Counted from the stretch's first letter, positions 1-14,875 are shown. The stretch: DNA of 64,000 nt from Branchiostoma floridae (GCF_000003815.2 NC_049992.1:12802354-12866353); one strand, 5' to 3'. The notes: generated by a model not told the origin, from the sequence alone. A program made the numbers and translations.

Positions 1-1985
<1,985 letters not shown>

Positions 1986-2501
1986 TTTGCGTATGGCGCT
2001 GGTGCCAAGGTCTTTAAAAACCTCCAGCCGATCCAACACCTGGGCTAGTGTACAGTTCTATTTGTCAAAGATAGTTTGGTAACGAAATTGTTGTTCTTGT
2101 CTTTACGTCTACGTCAAGAGAGTTGTGTGTTCTGGATGATCCACCGGTCTTAAGAGCGTTGTAAAATTTCGTTTCTCGGCGATGTTTTAAAATAAGTCCG
2201 TTGTCAGCCTTAGAGTTCCCTATCCTCCTGTTCCACCACACTGAAGCCTACTGGTCCCCTGTCTTAGCCATCCAGCTTTGCTGTTGCATAGTTAAATTTG
2301 CCATACTGCCGTAGGGACTGGTTTTTAACAGTGGGGAGCTGACCTCTAATGGCAGGTATGGCTGTATGGTCGCGTAACAGTGAACCCACCTACCGGCGTC
2401 ACGAGATGTCGTCTCGAACGTTTCCGGACGTCGTGGTGGCGTTCCGAACCACCGTAGCGAGGTTAGCACATTCGTTTTAAAGACAGTTGTGTTCGTACAT
2501 A

Positions 2502-2601
2502 NNNNNNNNNNNNNNNNNNNNNNNNNNNNNNNNNNNNNNNNNNNNNNNNNNNNNNNNNNNNNNNNNNNNNNNNNNNNNNNNNNNNNNNNNNNNNNNNNNN
2601 N
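2502..2601. other. assembly gap
   Basis: Exactly 100 N, the conventional size for a gap of unknown length. It lies about 0.5 kb upstream of the first visible Emx exon, so an upstream Emx exon or promoter could be partly hidden here. Confidence 1.
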
Positions 2602-5600
2602 TTCTTCACCTATCAAGCCCCGGTACTATGCAAATGACGCCTGTTTGTAACATTGTGAAGCCCAAATGTTGCTGTGTTCCTGATTGGCTAATTGTCACTC
2701 TATTCATGCAGGGACAGACCATTTTTCATTGATTATTAGCATCAGGGACTTTTGATTTAGGACAAAAATATTCCTTTCACCAATGCCTGGGCAACCGATC
2801 AGTGTAGCTTTACTTTAGTAGCAAGCTAAACCGCTGTTTTTCCTATCTTTCAGTTCAGGGGAAATATATCTACGATCCTACAGAAACACCCGCCAGTTTG
2901 TATGTGGAAACGCCCCCCATTTTACGCTCTAATGTGGCAATGATAGGTTGGATGGGGTCAATTGGCGGCCATCTTTGAAGCGACCGGGGGAGCCCATAAC
3001 GAGGCGCTGACAGCTTTCAGGTGCAGGTAACTTCAGACAAGATCTGATAACCGCACAGAAAACATAAACAAACATGGCGGATTGGTCCCAAGGTCACGTG
3101 TAACGGGCTTCTCTCACACACAAGTCCTGTAGGGGCCTAACACATCAAGAACAGCGTCGTAAACCACATTTAGTCGACATGAAAAGCTTTTTACGAGGGG
3201 AATTCTTCGTCTGTAGGGTTTTCTAAGCTTCCAAGTGTCCGAGAAGGTAGTCTCGGAGGGACGTATCCGTTTCAGGGGTGGACAGTGATAAGAGGTGTTT
3301 GTGTGTCACAGTTCACACACAGACAGCCCATTTTAGGTCAAACCTGCTCACAATTACCCTGATGATAATGTTGGCGGGTTATGGAAAAATAGAACAATGT
3401 TTTCATGAAACTAAAATGACACAAGATAGAACAGTAATACTTGCTGTGATCATGCATATCTTATTTTGTACAAAACAGCAAAATTAAGCACAGGAAACGT
3501 GCTTCGTTCTACTAGTGCTGATAGACTCAGAGAGAGGGAAGAGAGTGGTGGTAATAGGTTAGCGAATGAAAAAAAGTTAGTGCGACAGAAAGTAGCAAGT
3601 CTTTTCAAGATATTTCAAAACCTTGAAACAAAATCAAAAGGAATTGCTGGACGTGATATGTGTAGAATATCTAACCGATTTAATCCATAATATGTAAAAC
3701 TACATTTTTATCTAGTTATGTAGAGAAATGGCAACACAAAGTCTGACATTGACTATGGAAAGAACGCAGACATGTGCATCGGTGCGTACGCACAACAGTA
3801 AGTTGGAAATACTTATAGTATAGAAAGCTATAAGGCGCAGAAAAGTACCATAAAAAACCTCCTTGCATATAAATTACACATTTTCTGAGGGTAAGCGTTG
3901 GCATTAGTCCTCTTTATAGCTATACATGGACAGAAACTACGTACTCGTAACGGTCACAAATCATCATCATTAAATTGTGGTCATATTTTCATTATTTTGC
4001 TTAGCCTCATTTGGCATATGTATTCTGTTATCTGAATTGATGATAAGCTGATCGGTGGATCGTTTACTGGCTTGCTTTCAGTCTTGTTTACAACGTTATT
4101 CAATTGATCAATTGTAGGAATAGCTTGGAATATATTTGGCAGTCAGTAACATGGAGATTTCTTTTTTGGTTTCTCCAGCTGTAACACGTTTGATAAAGCT
4201 AACAGGGAAACGATCCGAAGACCATTGAAGGAAAAGAAATTTAATTTTTAATAGTTGCGTTCCCTGTTATTTGTGGTTGTCCGAGACCGACAGATCTGAA
4301 ATTTCTGAAAAGAAAAGAGTTAATGACTTTAGTTTCTAACCACATTTCTTACATGCCAATTAATTAAAAAATGTGGTAGTGAGAAAATTAGCGTCAAAAT
4401 AATCGTATGACCTGTTGCCACCTTTGCTGACGTCACAGCAAGTTTGTGATTGACAGCTAAGAACACCTGTTCAACTTAGGGCGACGGACTGTTCCCGCCA
4501 AAATCTGTTTCGATTCGGCGGATTTAGACGAAACCATCCCTGCAAAACTGTTGACACGTTTCTCTCCTGTAGTCCGTTCTGGGAAAGGTTTGAAAGTTTA
4601 TCTCTTTAGCACGTAATTGTGATGGTTTTTGCACTGCAGGCGCACCTCTGTACGGTGATTATCTCACCTGGATGCCCCCCTACCTGACAAGGCGTGAGGC
4701 CCAATTGCTTCTCCCTCCTATTGTTTTTCCGCTCCATTTCAAGATGAGTTAGTCGTTTTTCTTCGGGTGGCCTCGGGCGCCTCTCATCCTGATTTGTTGC
4801 CGGGTCACCTCCGTCCTACACCTCGCCCACCCCACCTGAAACCTATCAGTAGAACGATCTGATCTGCTCAGCTAAGTATCTTATTTGCAAGATACTTACT
4901 TCGCTAAAAGCTTGTTGAGATACCTGAGGTAGATACACCACCTTCGATGGCACGGCGTTTTTTTCCCCACAGAAATGTCCCGCGTTTTCTTCTTCCTTCT
5001 CTCGGGCTATTCGTTAAGATGAACAATAGGAGATTCCATAATTTACCCAGCCTTCACGTTTGAACAAAACAGCTACAGTGGAGGCCATTCTATCAGCGGG
5101 AGGGGGCGGGGTCCTATTAACCCCCATAAGAGCCAAAGCTATCCTCATTAATTAACTGATGCCGTTTAAACATTGACACAAATCGTTTTGCCTCGAGGCC
5201 GTGTATCTATTCCTTTGTTCTGCCCTCTTATCCAAACTTACCAAACCCCTCTATCAGCTTAACAACAATCAAACTGCCTACTGCCGCTCAAAGAACCACG
5301 AGAATCCATCTTACAAAATGACTTCAAATCCAGACACAACTTCTGGTCTTGTGAGCACAGGTGTTCAAGAGTTGTCCTTGAATAAATTATAGGTGTTTTT
5401 GTTCATCCATTAAGTAGAATTAGTTACTTTGGTCCGCGTCATTTCATTTTAAAACTTTTTACGAGGCTTGCATGATTAACGAGAAGTCACCACGCCTGAA
5501 ATGGTGCTTCATAAATAACATCAGGTCATTTGTCTTCAATGGCAGGCCATTACATATCAATTCGTAGTTGTTGTTATTTTTGTTGTTGAAAACCTTGAGA

Positions 5601-5904
5601 AGTATAGAGATCTTGTTCGATCACTGACGAAATGTAGTAAATGCTACCTAAAACGTCTGATCGTTTCCGAAATTTCTATAGCCGCTTGAGTAACTGTTTC
5701 TTCGCGTATCTTATTACCTGGATGTCTAACCTTCATAACGAACATCAGGTCGTTACTTGCTATAGAAGGTTCGTAGCTTTTGGTTTGATCGAACGACATT
5801 ATACAAACACATCTCAAGCTACATATTCAACATTACTAAGAAACGAGAAGAAGCCGAACAAATGTATTAGACTAGTTTTAGAATTCATATTTTAGAAACC
5901 ATGT
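2602..5904. other. non-coding stretch upstream of Emx
   Basis: No exon with recognisable protein similarity was found on either strand. It is a plausible location for Emx regulatory DNA because it is upstream of the gene and comparatively poor in the palindromic elements seen elsewhere. I see no specific site that I can defend. Confidence 0.5.
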
Positions 5905-5998
5905 GTACTGCATTACTACCTTTTGTATCTATATGCCTGTACTTAGCCCGATAGGGCATGAATGTGCAATAAAGGCTATTATTATTATTATTATTTAA
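5905..5998 (+). mobile_element. LINE 3' tail fragment
   Basis: The sequence contains CTTAGCCCGATAGGGCATGA followed by GTGCAATAAAGG and an (ATT)n tail. It matches the 3' end of the longer LINE at 58530-60055 (TTTAGCCCACATGGGCAGGA, then CAAATAAAG and ATT repeats). Short hairpin plus microsatellite tails are typical of CR1/L2-like LINEs. Only the 3' untranslated end is recognisable here. Confidence 0.65.
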
Positions 5999-6195
5999 AA
6001 ATCGAGGAGGAAAAACTAAGTTTGTCTTAAGATAGGTTGTCACAACATCAAATGTCTTTCTCTATTCATTATTATTTCTAAATTGGTTAATAAGACCGGA
6101 TAAATCATTAGATTTATCAGATTTGTAAGCATTTATAAGCATTTCTGATATTTCAGGGCATATATAATGTCTCCGAACTCTTGATAGAGACAATT

Positions 6196-6299
6196 TCTAT
6201 TCTATTCTATTCTATTCTGTTCTGTTCTGTTCTGTTCTGTTCTGTTCTGTTCTATTCTATTCTATTCTGTTCTGTTCTATTCTATTCTGTTCTATTCTA
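6196..6299. repeat. (TTCTA/TTCTG)n microsatellite
   Basis: Pentanucleotide array of about 20 units in which blocks of TTCTA and TTCTG alternate. It has no coding role. Confidence 0.95.
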
Positions 6300-7221
6300 A
6301 TAGTTAGTAGATCGTATAAGAGTCAGTTTCCTAGAATTACTTTAATAGATTATGTATCACATAGTTCACATTTCACCAATTATCCCCATCAATCATCCTA
6401 AGGAAGAATTGATTTGATAGTTAATTCTCCTAGGACTGTGCGTATGAGATCATGTACCTGTAGTACACAATTTAACGGGGTAGAGGGCGTTCTCGAACCT
6501 CTTCTTCTCACAGAGTGCCACATCAAGTCACGTCCTTGTAGTCCGTAAATTCTTCCAACCCATTTACTTGTCTGTACCTAGGGCCTATCTTCGTCTGAAG
6601 CGCTCATTGCTATTGACATAGTACAAGAACTCTCATTTTTACTTCTATACAGAAATGACCCCCCCCCCCCTCTCTGCAACAGTAGAATATAATGCGATAA
6701 CGATCTAATGCCTTCAACCAATTAGAGCACATCATTCTCTGACGAATAGCGCTAATCCATTCTGTGAGCAATCTTCCAGCTAAGATCCTCACCTCAGGCG
6801 AAAACACCACCTGGCGAGCACTACTTAAAACCACGTCAAACCTCATTGCTTCCCCGATGTTTAAGATGATTCCCCCTGTTCTCCCTTTGTTTGCAGAAGG
6901 CTCGACTATTGGCCACAGAATGTTATCAAAACACTGTAATCCTTGCGCAATATCAGCCAAGGGTTCCAAATTACCAGCCGGTGTTGTTTACTGTGATTGA
7001 ATACCCAAAGGATCATGACCCTATCACCGAAGCTAATAGACCCTTTATTTTCTACATACCAGTCATTAATGAAGAAAGCGTCCTCTTGCTTGCTGTGGGT
7101 ACTTCATATCATGACACATTCAGTTTGGCCACGTTTTGACCCCGAAGGATATACCTGTACAGTAGGATGACTGAACCATTGAACCTCACAAGGATAAATT
7201 ATTAGCTGTCCAACACTGCAG
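6300..7221. other. unannotated stretch
   Basis: Contains short overlapping open frames near 6610-7139 on both strands, none with a recognisable domain or convincing splice sites. I see no gene here. Confidence 0.5.
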
Positions 7222-7225
7222 TATA

Positions 7226-7938
7226 GGGCTTATTCACGTGACGTCATCACCCCTTGCTCCCGTGCGCCGCCATCTTGGGGTCCATGCGCTACACAGTACA
7301 GCGATGTACAGCGTGGGTCTCCAAGTGTCCGAAGAAAGTGAAGTGGGTCGCACGATGTTTGACTATACAAAGAGTCTACAACCTTAAATCTTATTTTCAC
7401 TACATAAATCGGGTAGAAATCACCCATTTTCCCATTATCAGTGAGGGAAAGTTTGACCCACTCCGGGTCCCCAAGCACGCAGTGACAGTGGAAAGTTATC
7501 TGACCCATCGTTTACTCTCTTGTTCAGATACAAAATTTGTACTACACACATTCGTTCTGAAAATTCTACCAGTAAGATGAGCTCTACTTATGGCAGAAAC
7601 CCACATTTGTTTCCGAGTCGTAGCACTAGTACATGACTTCGTTCCCGTCCCGGCTTTGCTTGTTTGTTACACGAGAAACGCGAAACAAACTTCACTGTAT
7701 TCCGATGTGTGTAGGCTTTACCAGTGCTAGACCAACATCCCACCACAAGATAGCACACCCTGATTATGAACCTAAACGCTTTGAGGGGAAATTGTGCGTT
7801 GCATAAGAAATATTTTCAATTTTTACGGAGAGTTGCATAGCGAGCCGCTGTGAGCCTCGCTCAAAGTGGACCCCAAAATGGCCGACTTCGCTCGTTGCCA
7901 TGGCGTCCGGAGGGTGGATCACGTGACTGAATAAGCCC
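7226..7938. mobile_element. 0.7-kb inverted-repeat element, TATA target
   Basis: The ends are GGGCTTATTCACGTGAC and its complement GTCACGTGACTGAATAAGCCC (one extra base pair of slippage inside), flanked by TATA on both sides (7222-7225, 7939-7942). Inner arms also pair loosely (GCCATCTTGGGG near 7269 with CCCCAAAATGGC near 7872). No transposase frame is visible, so it is non-autonomous. The TA/TATA target suggests a Tc1/mariner or similar mechanism. Confidence 0.8.
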
Positions 7939-7943
7939 TATAA

Positions 7944-8888
7944 GACTAAGTTTTGAAAAGTGGTAGCACATATAGAGTTAGGAATTCTAACATGACACTA
8001 CTTGTATGCATGCATGTCTTACAACACCGTTTGGTATTGTTTTGAGCTCGCGATCGAGAGTCGGGGTCAGCTGAAGTCATCCTGGTTCGGTTGCAGCTCC
8101 ATTGAGTGACAATTTCAGGTGTTAAGAAACGTTTAGCCGGAAGTATTTTGGAGAAGTAAAATGTTGTAGATGTTCCGGTCAGGCTGTATGGAGACATATG
8201 GGACCATTTAGAATTCTTAGCGATCCTTGGAAGCGTTAATGTCTATAATTAGCCTCTTCTTGGCTGTCTTTTCGGCATGACTCCAGCAAACTGACAAACC
8301 GCAGACCAGAACTGGATGGTTTAGAAACTAGGTCGACTGCCATTACTCATCAGAAATGGCTTCATAGGGTCTTCATCGTGTTTCTCATAGGATCTTCTTA
8401 TCAGTGATCTATGGATGGTTATAATTGTGTGCGAACTGAGAGAGAAAAACATCCATATGCAGGAAAAACACTGTGAAATAAATTAAGTATAAGAAAATGT
8501 CGGCAGTTTTCCGTCTATATTTATTGACTGAATAGCACAATTCTATAGATATGCGTTTTGTCTAGTTTTACTTCAAGTATGATGTAGTTCCGTCCTAAAG
8601 GTTTTTAATCTTGTCAGTAAGTCTATAAAGAGCAGCGTTCAATCTATTCATATATTGAAACAAGAAGCAAGTAATTGCAAACAAGCAACAAACACACAGA
8701 CGAACATACAAACAAAACAGACACATGACATGACATGACACAGGGCTGCGTAAAGCCGTAAAGGAGTCGACCTAGGGAACCGTCACAGGAAACTAATTAT
8801 TTAAAACATGTAAAGTTGGAAGAAGAAAAAAGCTCGACTGCAAAGTATACATGTAATAGGCTCTGAATGGGTAAAGGGTACTGCGAGC
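7944..8888. other. unannotated stretch
   Basis: No coding or structural feature recognised, apart from short direct repeats such as ACATGACATGACAC near 8722. Confidence 0.5.
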
Positions 8889-9064
8889 TAATCCCCAAGC
8901 AGATCCTACGGCAGCATGCGATAGTATGAAAAGCTGGCAAAGGAGTGAGTTAAGCCGGCTAAGGAGTGTGTTTCGCTACCGGGGACACCTTTTGGCCGAC
9001 TACACGCCTTGGCCAGTTTGGTACTATCTCAAGTTATGCCATTGTAGGATCTGCTTGGAGATTA
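8889..9064. mobile_element. MITE family 1 copy
   Basis: Starts TAATCCCCAAGCAGATCCTA and ends with GGATCTGCTTGGAGATTA. It is flanked by the perfect direct repeat ACTGCGAGC (8880-8888 and 9065-9073), so the insertion is dated to after the last major rearrangement of this site. The centre contains CCGGCTAAGG/GGCCGACTA arms as in the other copies. Confidence 0.92.
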
Positions 9065-9315
9065 ACTGCGAGCAGTGGCACGTACATTGTACCGGGTGAG
9101 ACGTCGCAGGCTTCCCGGCCCTGTACCCGGCCTGCGTCCCGTCAGGACAGAGGACCTCCCCGATGCGGCAGATTACCCGCCATCTGCGGGGGAAATGGCC
9201 TCCTAATGGCGGTATATATTAGCCACTAACCAAAACCTCCGGTCAGAAACAGACAACTTAACTGCGCGCATGAATGACATGCTCTCACACGGTCACAGGA
9301 ACAGTGTCGGCTAAT

Positions 9316-9370
9316 GCTAAGGGCACATTTCCAATCCGGGCCACGGCCGGGCAATTTAGGGAACTAAAAG
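9316..9370. mobile_element. partial MITE family 4 end
   Basis: CACATTTCCAATCCGGG plus a CCACGGCCGGGC stretch matches the ends of the elements at 41412, 50935 and 52018. I could not find a clear opposite end, so this may be a truncated copy. Confidence 0.45.
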
Positions 9371-10059
9371 TATGATATAAAAGACAACGAAACACACAGA
9401 TTGTACCAAAATATTCAAGAGCATAACCCTCGGTTGGGAAATATGTCCCAAGCATAACTCTTTCTCTTATATCATTTCAATACGTCACGATTGACTAGAC
9501 ACTAAGACAGAACAACTACCCACTCAAAGTGTTATTACTACTATCCTACACTACGGCTCTAGGTAACTAAATGACCGGGTTCACACTTGCGTAACGTTAT
9601 ATATTCAAGTCCGTATTTGGTCCATATGGAAATGTTAGCCCCCACAGGTCACTGGAAAAATAGTAGACATTGGGCAAACATACACGGATAACATGCCAGA
9701 AGACAGGGGTATAGTTTGCGACCCAGCTAACTCCTCTGGCATTTAATATTTCTACAATTTTTTTCATTTCTACTATTTCTTCAGCAACCTGTGGAGCCTG
9801 TTAGAGGCTTAGACTTCCGTACGGATCTCATACGGACTTGAATATTACGCACGTGTGAACCCGGCTTGCTGCGGTAGCACGCCTCTTGGTGGTTTGGATC
9901 TGTCGTCGCGTGAGCCCAATAGAACCCTCTGAAGCGTTTGAAAGCCCGTGATAGAAGGGAGACTGGGATGAACTTGACAATGAGATGATCTCACTGATAG
10001 CACGACATCTTGAACTTGAGATCATATTCATACGCTCTGAAAGAGATTTGATGAGTTTA

Positions 10060-10620
10060 AAATGTCAGTATAGAGATTTCATTTTGGGTGCCAAGCTGTG
10101 ACTAAATTACAGTAATTGAAGACATTAAAAACATTGTCACAACCCAGCGTAAATAAAATCACCAGGATTTGTCCATTCAGTATTATACGTAAGTGGCTCC
10201 CAACAGCACATTTCTGTACAGATTACCTCCCCTCTCCATTCTACTAGACGGGTACTGTACTGCGAATGTGCTGCGATCTAGATTGGAGCTGTGTTAAGGT
10301 TGTCTTCATGATTGAAATGTTATGCAAAAGGTAAAGGCACTGGAAAGACAACAAAACATACAAAGCATAAAAAGACTCGTTCGTTCTGTGGAACTCCCGA
10401 GCGCTTGGTCAAATCGCTGGGGCACTGTCTGTGAGTCAATGTCAGTGTAGAGATCATATTTTTTGTGGCAAGTTATGACTAGATATCAGACATAACTATA
10501 AATAGAATGTCATGCAAACTGACTGAAAAGGCAACAAAACACACAAATCGTACAAAGAGTCGTTTTCTTGTAACCTGTAAAATTTGTTGAGCGTTCTGTC
10601 AAATCGCTCGGTTGGAGCGC
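10060..10620. repeat. duplicated MITE-core-like segment
   Basis: Two related blocks (roughly 10063-10430 and 10440-10620) each contain GTCAGT-TAGAGAT, then an AGGCA or AGACAACAAAACA segment, a GTACAAA or ATACAAAG segment and TCAAATCGCT. The inner motif is the same one found inside MITEs with quite different ends at 17985, 19916, 38765 and 44249. Confidence 0.5.
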
Positions 10621-10934
10621 TGTTATACCCTGTCACATATTATTATCCACGATCTTCGGGCATATCGATGGAAGGTCGGCCATATTTGATATAAAATCGA
10701 CAAAGGGTTGCGCGTATTTTTCACCTGAAAACCGCCCCTGTCACATATAAGCCATACATTGTACCCTGTACAATACTTGTGTGTCACGGGGGACCGAAGA
10801 GTAGGTGTCATGAATGTAGTATATACATAACGTTCTGTTCTGTTCTTAGGTTCCCACCATACGATGTGTAGGTGTAACTGTCTAGGGCATTCTCTTGTCC
10901 TAGTTATGAGGGTCTGCATGGGGGGTCCTGACAA

Positions 10935-11105
10935 CGCTTAACGCTAAATCCGGGATGGCTGACGACGCTTTACGTTGAATTCACAAAGGCTACCAACGCT
11001 TTACGCTTCATCCCACTACGAATTACGTAAACTAAAATAGCTTCCCTACGAATTACGGGAAATTGAAAAGGCCTGCCTACGCCTTACGGAAAAGAGCATG
11101 CAGAC
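10935..11105. repeat. degenerate tandem ACG-CTTTACG / TACGAATTACG repeats
   Basis: Five to six diverged units of about 25-38 bases, each carrying ACGCTTTACG, TACGAATTACG or ACGCCTTACGG. No open frame or promoter element is obvious. The function is unknown; it could be a decayed satellite. Confidence 0.5.
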
Positions 11106-12440
11106 AGTTATGTCATTGAAGTGCTACTAACAACGTCAATGGACGGAGTCTTGACTGATCTTGAATGAGTTTTGGCCACCGTCACATGTGCAATAAAGTT
11201 ATATTATAATATTATTATAAGCGAGGCTCGAGCGACTGCCGCAGAATCGTCGTCCGATCAGTTTTCGCCAAATGTGACAGAGGTACAGCGAGGTCTCAGC
11301 GAGGTCACGATCCCAGTTGAGCGGGGATGTTATCAAACCGCGGTGTCTCTTGGTCGACAGGTTTACGGGGAAGTCATGTTTTGTCCACAGTCTCTCTTCA
11401 GGCCCACAAACGGAGTTGAAAGCTCGCTGCACGTCGACTGGCATACAGGGTTACCCGCCTCTTTGTGTGGGAGCGTTTGGTTAATGTGTTTCTGAAATTC
11501 CATCTTTGTCGTGTAAGTTTGTTTTTCTGTCCAAGATCAAAACCCTTCGTCTAATGACAGTTGCCGTGTTCACCTTGGGCGTTATAGGAATAAACAGAGA
11601 TGCTAAATACCCACCCCCACCCCCATCACACACATGTCTGTAATAAAACTACCATTTCCGAAAGAAACTTTGCTCACATTTGTTTCGGGTAAAGAACGAT
11701 CGTCATTTTGACCTTGTAATGATCCTATAATGCAGAAGGTCAACTCTCTTAGATTGGCTGTGCCAACCGTTTAACCGTGTTGTCATTAATTCTGCAACAA
11801 GGTATTGATAATTGGAGAACGCGTCGCGTGGTACATTAGAAAAGAAACCACCTTTTTAAAAATATTTTCTTTTTTTTTGTTGGAAAGACCAAAAGTTCCC
11901 GTAAAAGAGCGATGCTCAGTAGCAAGTTTATATGCAGGACAAGATATCATGCATCATTTTAGCGTCAAGTGCATACTGGACGAACTACGTGTATGAGAGA
12001 TGTATGAGTGCACCTACGTACCTGAAGTACTGTACAAAGATAAGGTAAAAGACCCCCCCCCCCCCCATAAAATCGTGAACTTCTTTAACACTATAATGAT
12101 GATGCACAATGTAGAATCAAAGCTATCAAATCGTTGAAACGTTTAGTTTATTGAAATATGCGTCTCATACCATTAGTTACATATAACAGGCTTCACTAAA
12201 TATTTTCGTTGGCTTGCAGGGAGCAAGAGTGATCCTGCGGCGCTATTGACACGGGGTTGTTGCGACTCCTATTGGTACAAGGTAAACTGCAGTTCGAGTT
12301 ACAACTATGTACTCCACGTATGCGGACCGAGCAGAAGCGCCACGTAGCGGATGTTTCTTCAATTGCAGCAATGATACTGGCACGGATACATAATAATAAT
12401 CATCTGGTGTATTTTGCCAGCCAGTAGGTACCCAGTATGA
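11106..12440. other. unannotated stretch
   Basis: Contains a poly-C run (12051-12066) and a segment near 11240-11275 that resembles the right end of the inverted-repeat element at 39042-39169 (CGTCGTCCGATC then TTTTCGCC). No gene recognised. Confidence 0.5.
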
Positions 12441-12625
12441 GTAATGAGGCTGTTTAACGTGATCGAGGCACCTCCTCGAGCACGGGACCCCCGTTTTACG
12501 TCCCTCCCGGAAGACGATTTCGTGGAAACTTCGTGAGGCTACAGCAATCCGGACGTCCTTGGTTGGTCCCCCATCCAAGCACTGTCCGGACCGTCGCGTT
12601 GCTTAACTTCCGAGATCGAGGGTAC
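12440..12625 (-). mobile_element. 5S rRNA-headed SINE (Deu-SINE-like)
   Basis: Read on the minus strand, 12622-12545 resembles the 3' two thirds of 5S rRNA: GATCTCGGAAGTTAAGCAAC, then CAGTGCTTGGATGGGGGACC. It is followed by a tail with GGACGTAAAACGGGGGTCCC and CACGTTAAA. The tail is shared with the tRNA-headed SINE at 15730-16187. Deu-domain SINEs with 5S-derived heads are known in deuterostomes, including amphioxus (from memory). The head lacks its 5' part, so this copy is truncated. Confidence 0.75.
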
Positions 12626-12642
12626 ATGAATCTCATCAACAT

Positions 12643-12786
12643 TAATCTTCAAGCAGATCCTACGGTGCCATAAGATAGTATCAGCCTGGCCAAGGAGTAC
12701 AGCCGGCCAAAGGGAGTCAAACGGGCACCGAGCACCTACGGTGGGTTTGATACTATATTACGCCACTGTGTATCTGCTTGGAGATG
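12643..12786. mobile_element. MITE family 1 copy
   Basis: Starts TAATCTTCAAGCAGATCCTA and ends TATCTGCTTGGAGATGA. The arms include GATAGTATCA and its inverse TTGATACTAT. The flanking repeat is imperfect (ATCAACAT against CATCAAAA), so this copy is older than those at 331 and 8889. Confidence 0.85.
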
Positions 12787-13748
12787 ACATCAAAACTAGG
12801 CTAATTAGTTAACATACTTAAACAACATAAATTTTCACTGCAGTAAACAACCAATTCAATAGTTGTTCTTACATTACATTACATTAAATTATATGCTATA
12901 TGGACTATAAGGAGGTAACCTCCTTGCTTATATCACATGTACTATATGTCCGTAAATACTAGTACTTGATATGTACAACCCACGGCCCCAAAAGGTTATT
13001 TGGTGGTTTGCAAGATACAGTAAATGCATTTAAGTTCCCGGGGATTTCATTTCGCGGTAGCCGGAAAATGGAGTGTTCGTGGTGGTTTTGAGTTCGCTGT
13101 ATATAGCGCCATCCCGCGAACTTAAATGTATTTAAGGTACTGTACTGTACAAACGGACAGAAAAGTCTGATTTTGAACTGTCACTGATCTAACCCAGTAT
13201 CTACCCTCGTGGCACACGTAGCAAACGTAGTTGCTCTGAAGCTCTTGAAGGAAGGGCCAAAATTACCAACTGTTGTACTTCACTTTGTTACTACTTTTGA
13301 AGTGCTATTTTATGGCATTTTGGTAGGGCTAAGTTGAAGGTTGCTGTTGTAGTTAGTACACACCGAGTTCGAACCTCCTGTCGTTGGAGTGTGAAGTCAG
13401 GAAATTTACGATGTGATTAGTAATGTCTGGGAAACAAAAACACGGTGTCAAAAACACAGTAACGTCACGTCTGAAAAGTGTTCTATCACCTCTGTGGCAC
13501 CTTTGACAGACATGTTAGAAGGTTTCTCCCCACCCAAGGCTTCTTCCGCTGTAGTTAGGTCAGACTGAAATCTGGGACTTAGGTGTGGTGAATTCTCAAT
13601 AAAAAGAAGGAGGCTCACTTCTTCTGCTAGGGTCAGTTGAGTGGAGTTGGCTTGTAGAGAAATGAGAGAGCTTCTCCAAGCAGCCATTTGGTCGCGGGGA
13701 TAGTAGTTCCCTGGATTATGTTTACCGACTCACTGTGATGGGAGAGAC
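12787..13748. other. unannotated stretch
   Basis: Contains a loose inverted repeat at about 13005-13145 (GTAAATGCATTTAAGTTC with GAACTTAAATGTATTTAAGG), probably another short fold-back element. No gene recognised. Confidence 0.5.
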
Positions 13749-13897
13749 CAGAGAGAGAGAGAGAGAGTAAGAAACAGACAGACAGACAGACAGACAAAGG
13801 AAGACGGAGAAAGACAGAGAGAGACAGAGAGAGACAGAGAGGGACAGAGAGAGACAGAGAGGGACGGAGAGGGACAGAGACAGAGAGAGACAGACAC
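13749..13897. repeat. (GACAGAGA)n simple repeat
   Basis: Purine-rich array of GAGACAGA/GACAGACA variants, about 150 bases. The open frames across it on the minus strand are repeat translations (Leu/Ser/Val), not genes. Confidence 0.95.
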
Positions 13898-14371
13898 AGA
13901 AAGGGTCTGCTAAGTATTATCATCATATCGAAGTATTTGTCACCCTCTGACGAATTGAGCTTCTTGCGTGCGTACGGAAAATGTCCAGTCTCTGTGTGTC
14001 TTATTATTTGTGACGAGTATACTCTAGCGGTATTTCCAAAGAACCAAGGAGTTAACATCCTGACCCCGGCCTCCTACACTCTGGAGAACAAGTCTGTTTT
14101 TTTTTTGTAGCCGTTTAAAGAGTTTCGTGTGTAGCGGTTACTAGTACTGTCATGAGAGGTAACTCACGTCTTCCTGTGAGTAGACGACTTTCTCAACCCG
14201 GTTTTGTCCTGGGGTTCCTAACTACAGAACTGTACTGTAATCTAGCAACTTGTGAAATATATATAACATACATTTGAGCGTCCCCACTCATAGTTCGTCC
14301 CACAGCGGTACATTTGTGTGGTCTTCTGCACTGGGCAATGGATGATTTTAATCTACAGGTGTTGTGTGAAG

Positions 14372-14598
14372 TACCCTGGGAGCCAGCCGGGATCGGGCAG
14401 CTTGGACAGTTTATTCGGTGGCCCAAGATACTAGTAGTCAGGCCCGCCCGATCTCCTATCAGCGCCCGGGGAGTTTAAGCCCGATGAGATCCTTCAGGCT
14501 TAAACTCCCGGAGCGCTTATGTGAGATCGGCGGGCTGACTGCCTTGGCTCCCCGAACAAAACTCGCTAGCTACCCGGTGCTGTCTGGCTCCCATGGTA
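14372..14598. mobile_element. MITE family 2 (TACCCTGGGAGCC termini)
   Basis: Palindromic element with ends TACCCTGGGAGCCAGCCGGG and the complement ending CTGGCTCCCATGGTA. Inner arms contain CTTAAACTCCC and its inverse. It is flanked by GTGTGAAG (14364-14371) and GTGTGAAT (14599-14606), an 8-base target duplication with one change. Sister copies are at 16188-16345 and 51505-51715. Confidence 0.92.
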
Positions 14599-14736
14599 GT
14601 GTGAATGGACACTATGATGGATGCGTTGATCGTCGGGGCGATGTAGCAAGCAGTCGCCGACAATAGTCAAATATGTGAGTCATCAATCTAAAGGCAAAGC
14701 CCATATCCGAACATGACTCCCGAACACTAGCCGACT

Positions 14737-14874
14737 TAATCTCCAGGCAGATCCCAAGGTAACATGATAACGTTATAGTATCAAAAGCTGGCCAATACAC
14801 ATTCTAAGAACAACTACACGTCTTTGCTAGCTTTGATGCTATATTATGTTATCATAGGATCTGCTTGTAGATTA
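14737..14874. mobile_element. MITE family 1 copy
   Basis: Ends TAATCTCCAGGCAGATCCCA and GGATCTGCTTGTAGATTA with arms around AGTATCAAAAGCTGGC. No target duplication is apparent; the right end abuts a LINE fragment directly, which suggests that one flank was replaced. Confidence 0.88.
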
Positions 14875-14875
14875 C

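Noticed and set aside
2248-2616. Minus-strand open frame upstream of the Emx first exon
   Set aside because: Half of it is the N gap, there is no recognised domain, and no splice pairing with the Emx exon could be shown.
13633-14058. 141-codon minus-strand Leu/Ser-rich frame
   Set aside because: Translation of the GACAGAGA repeat.
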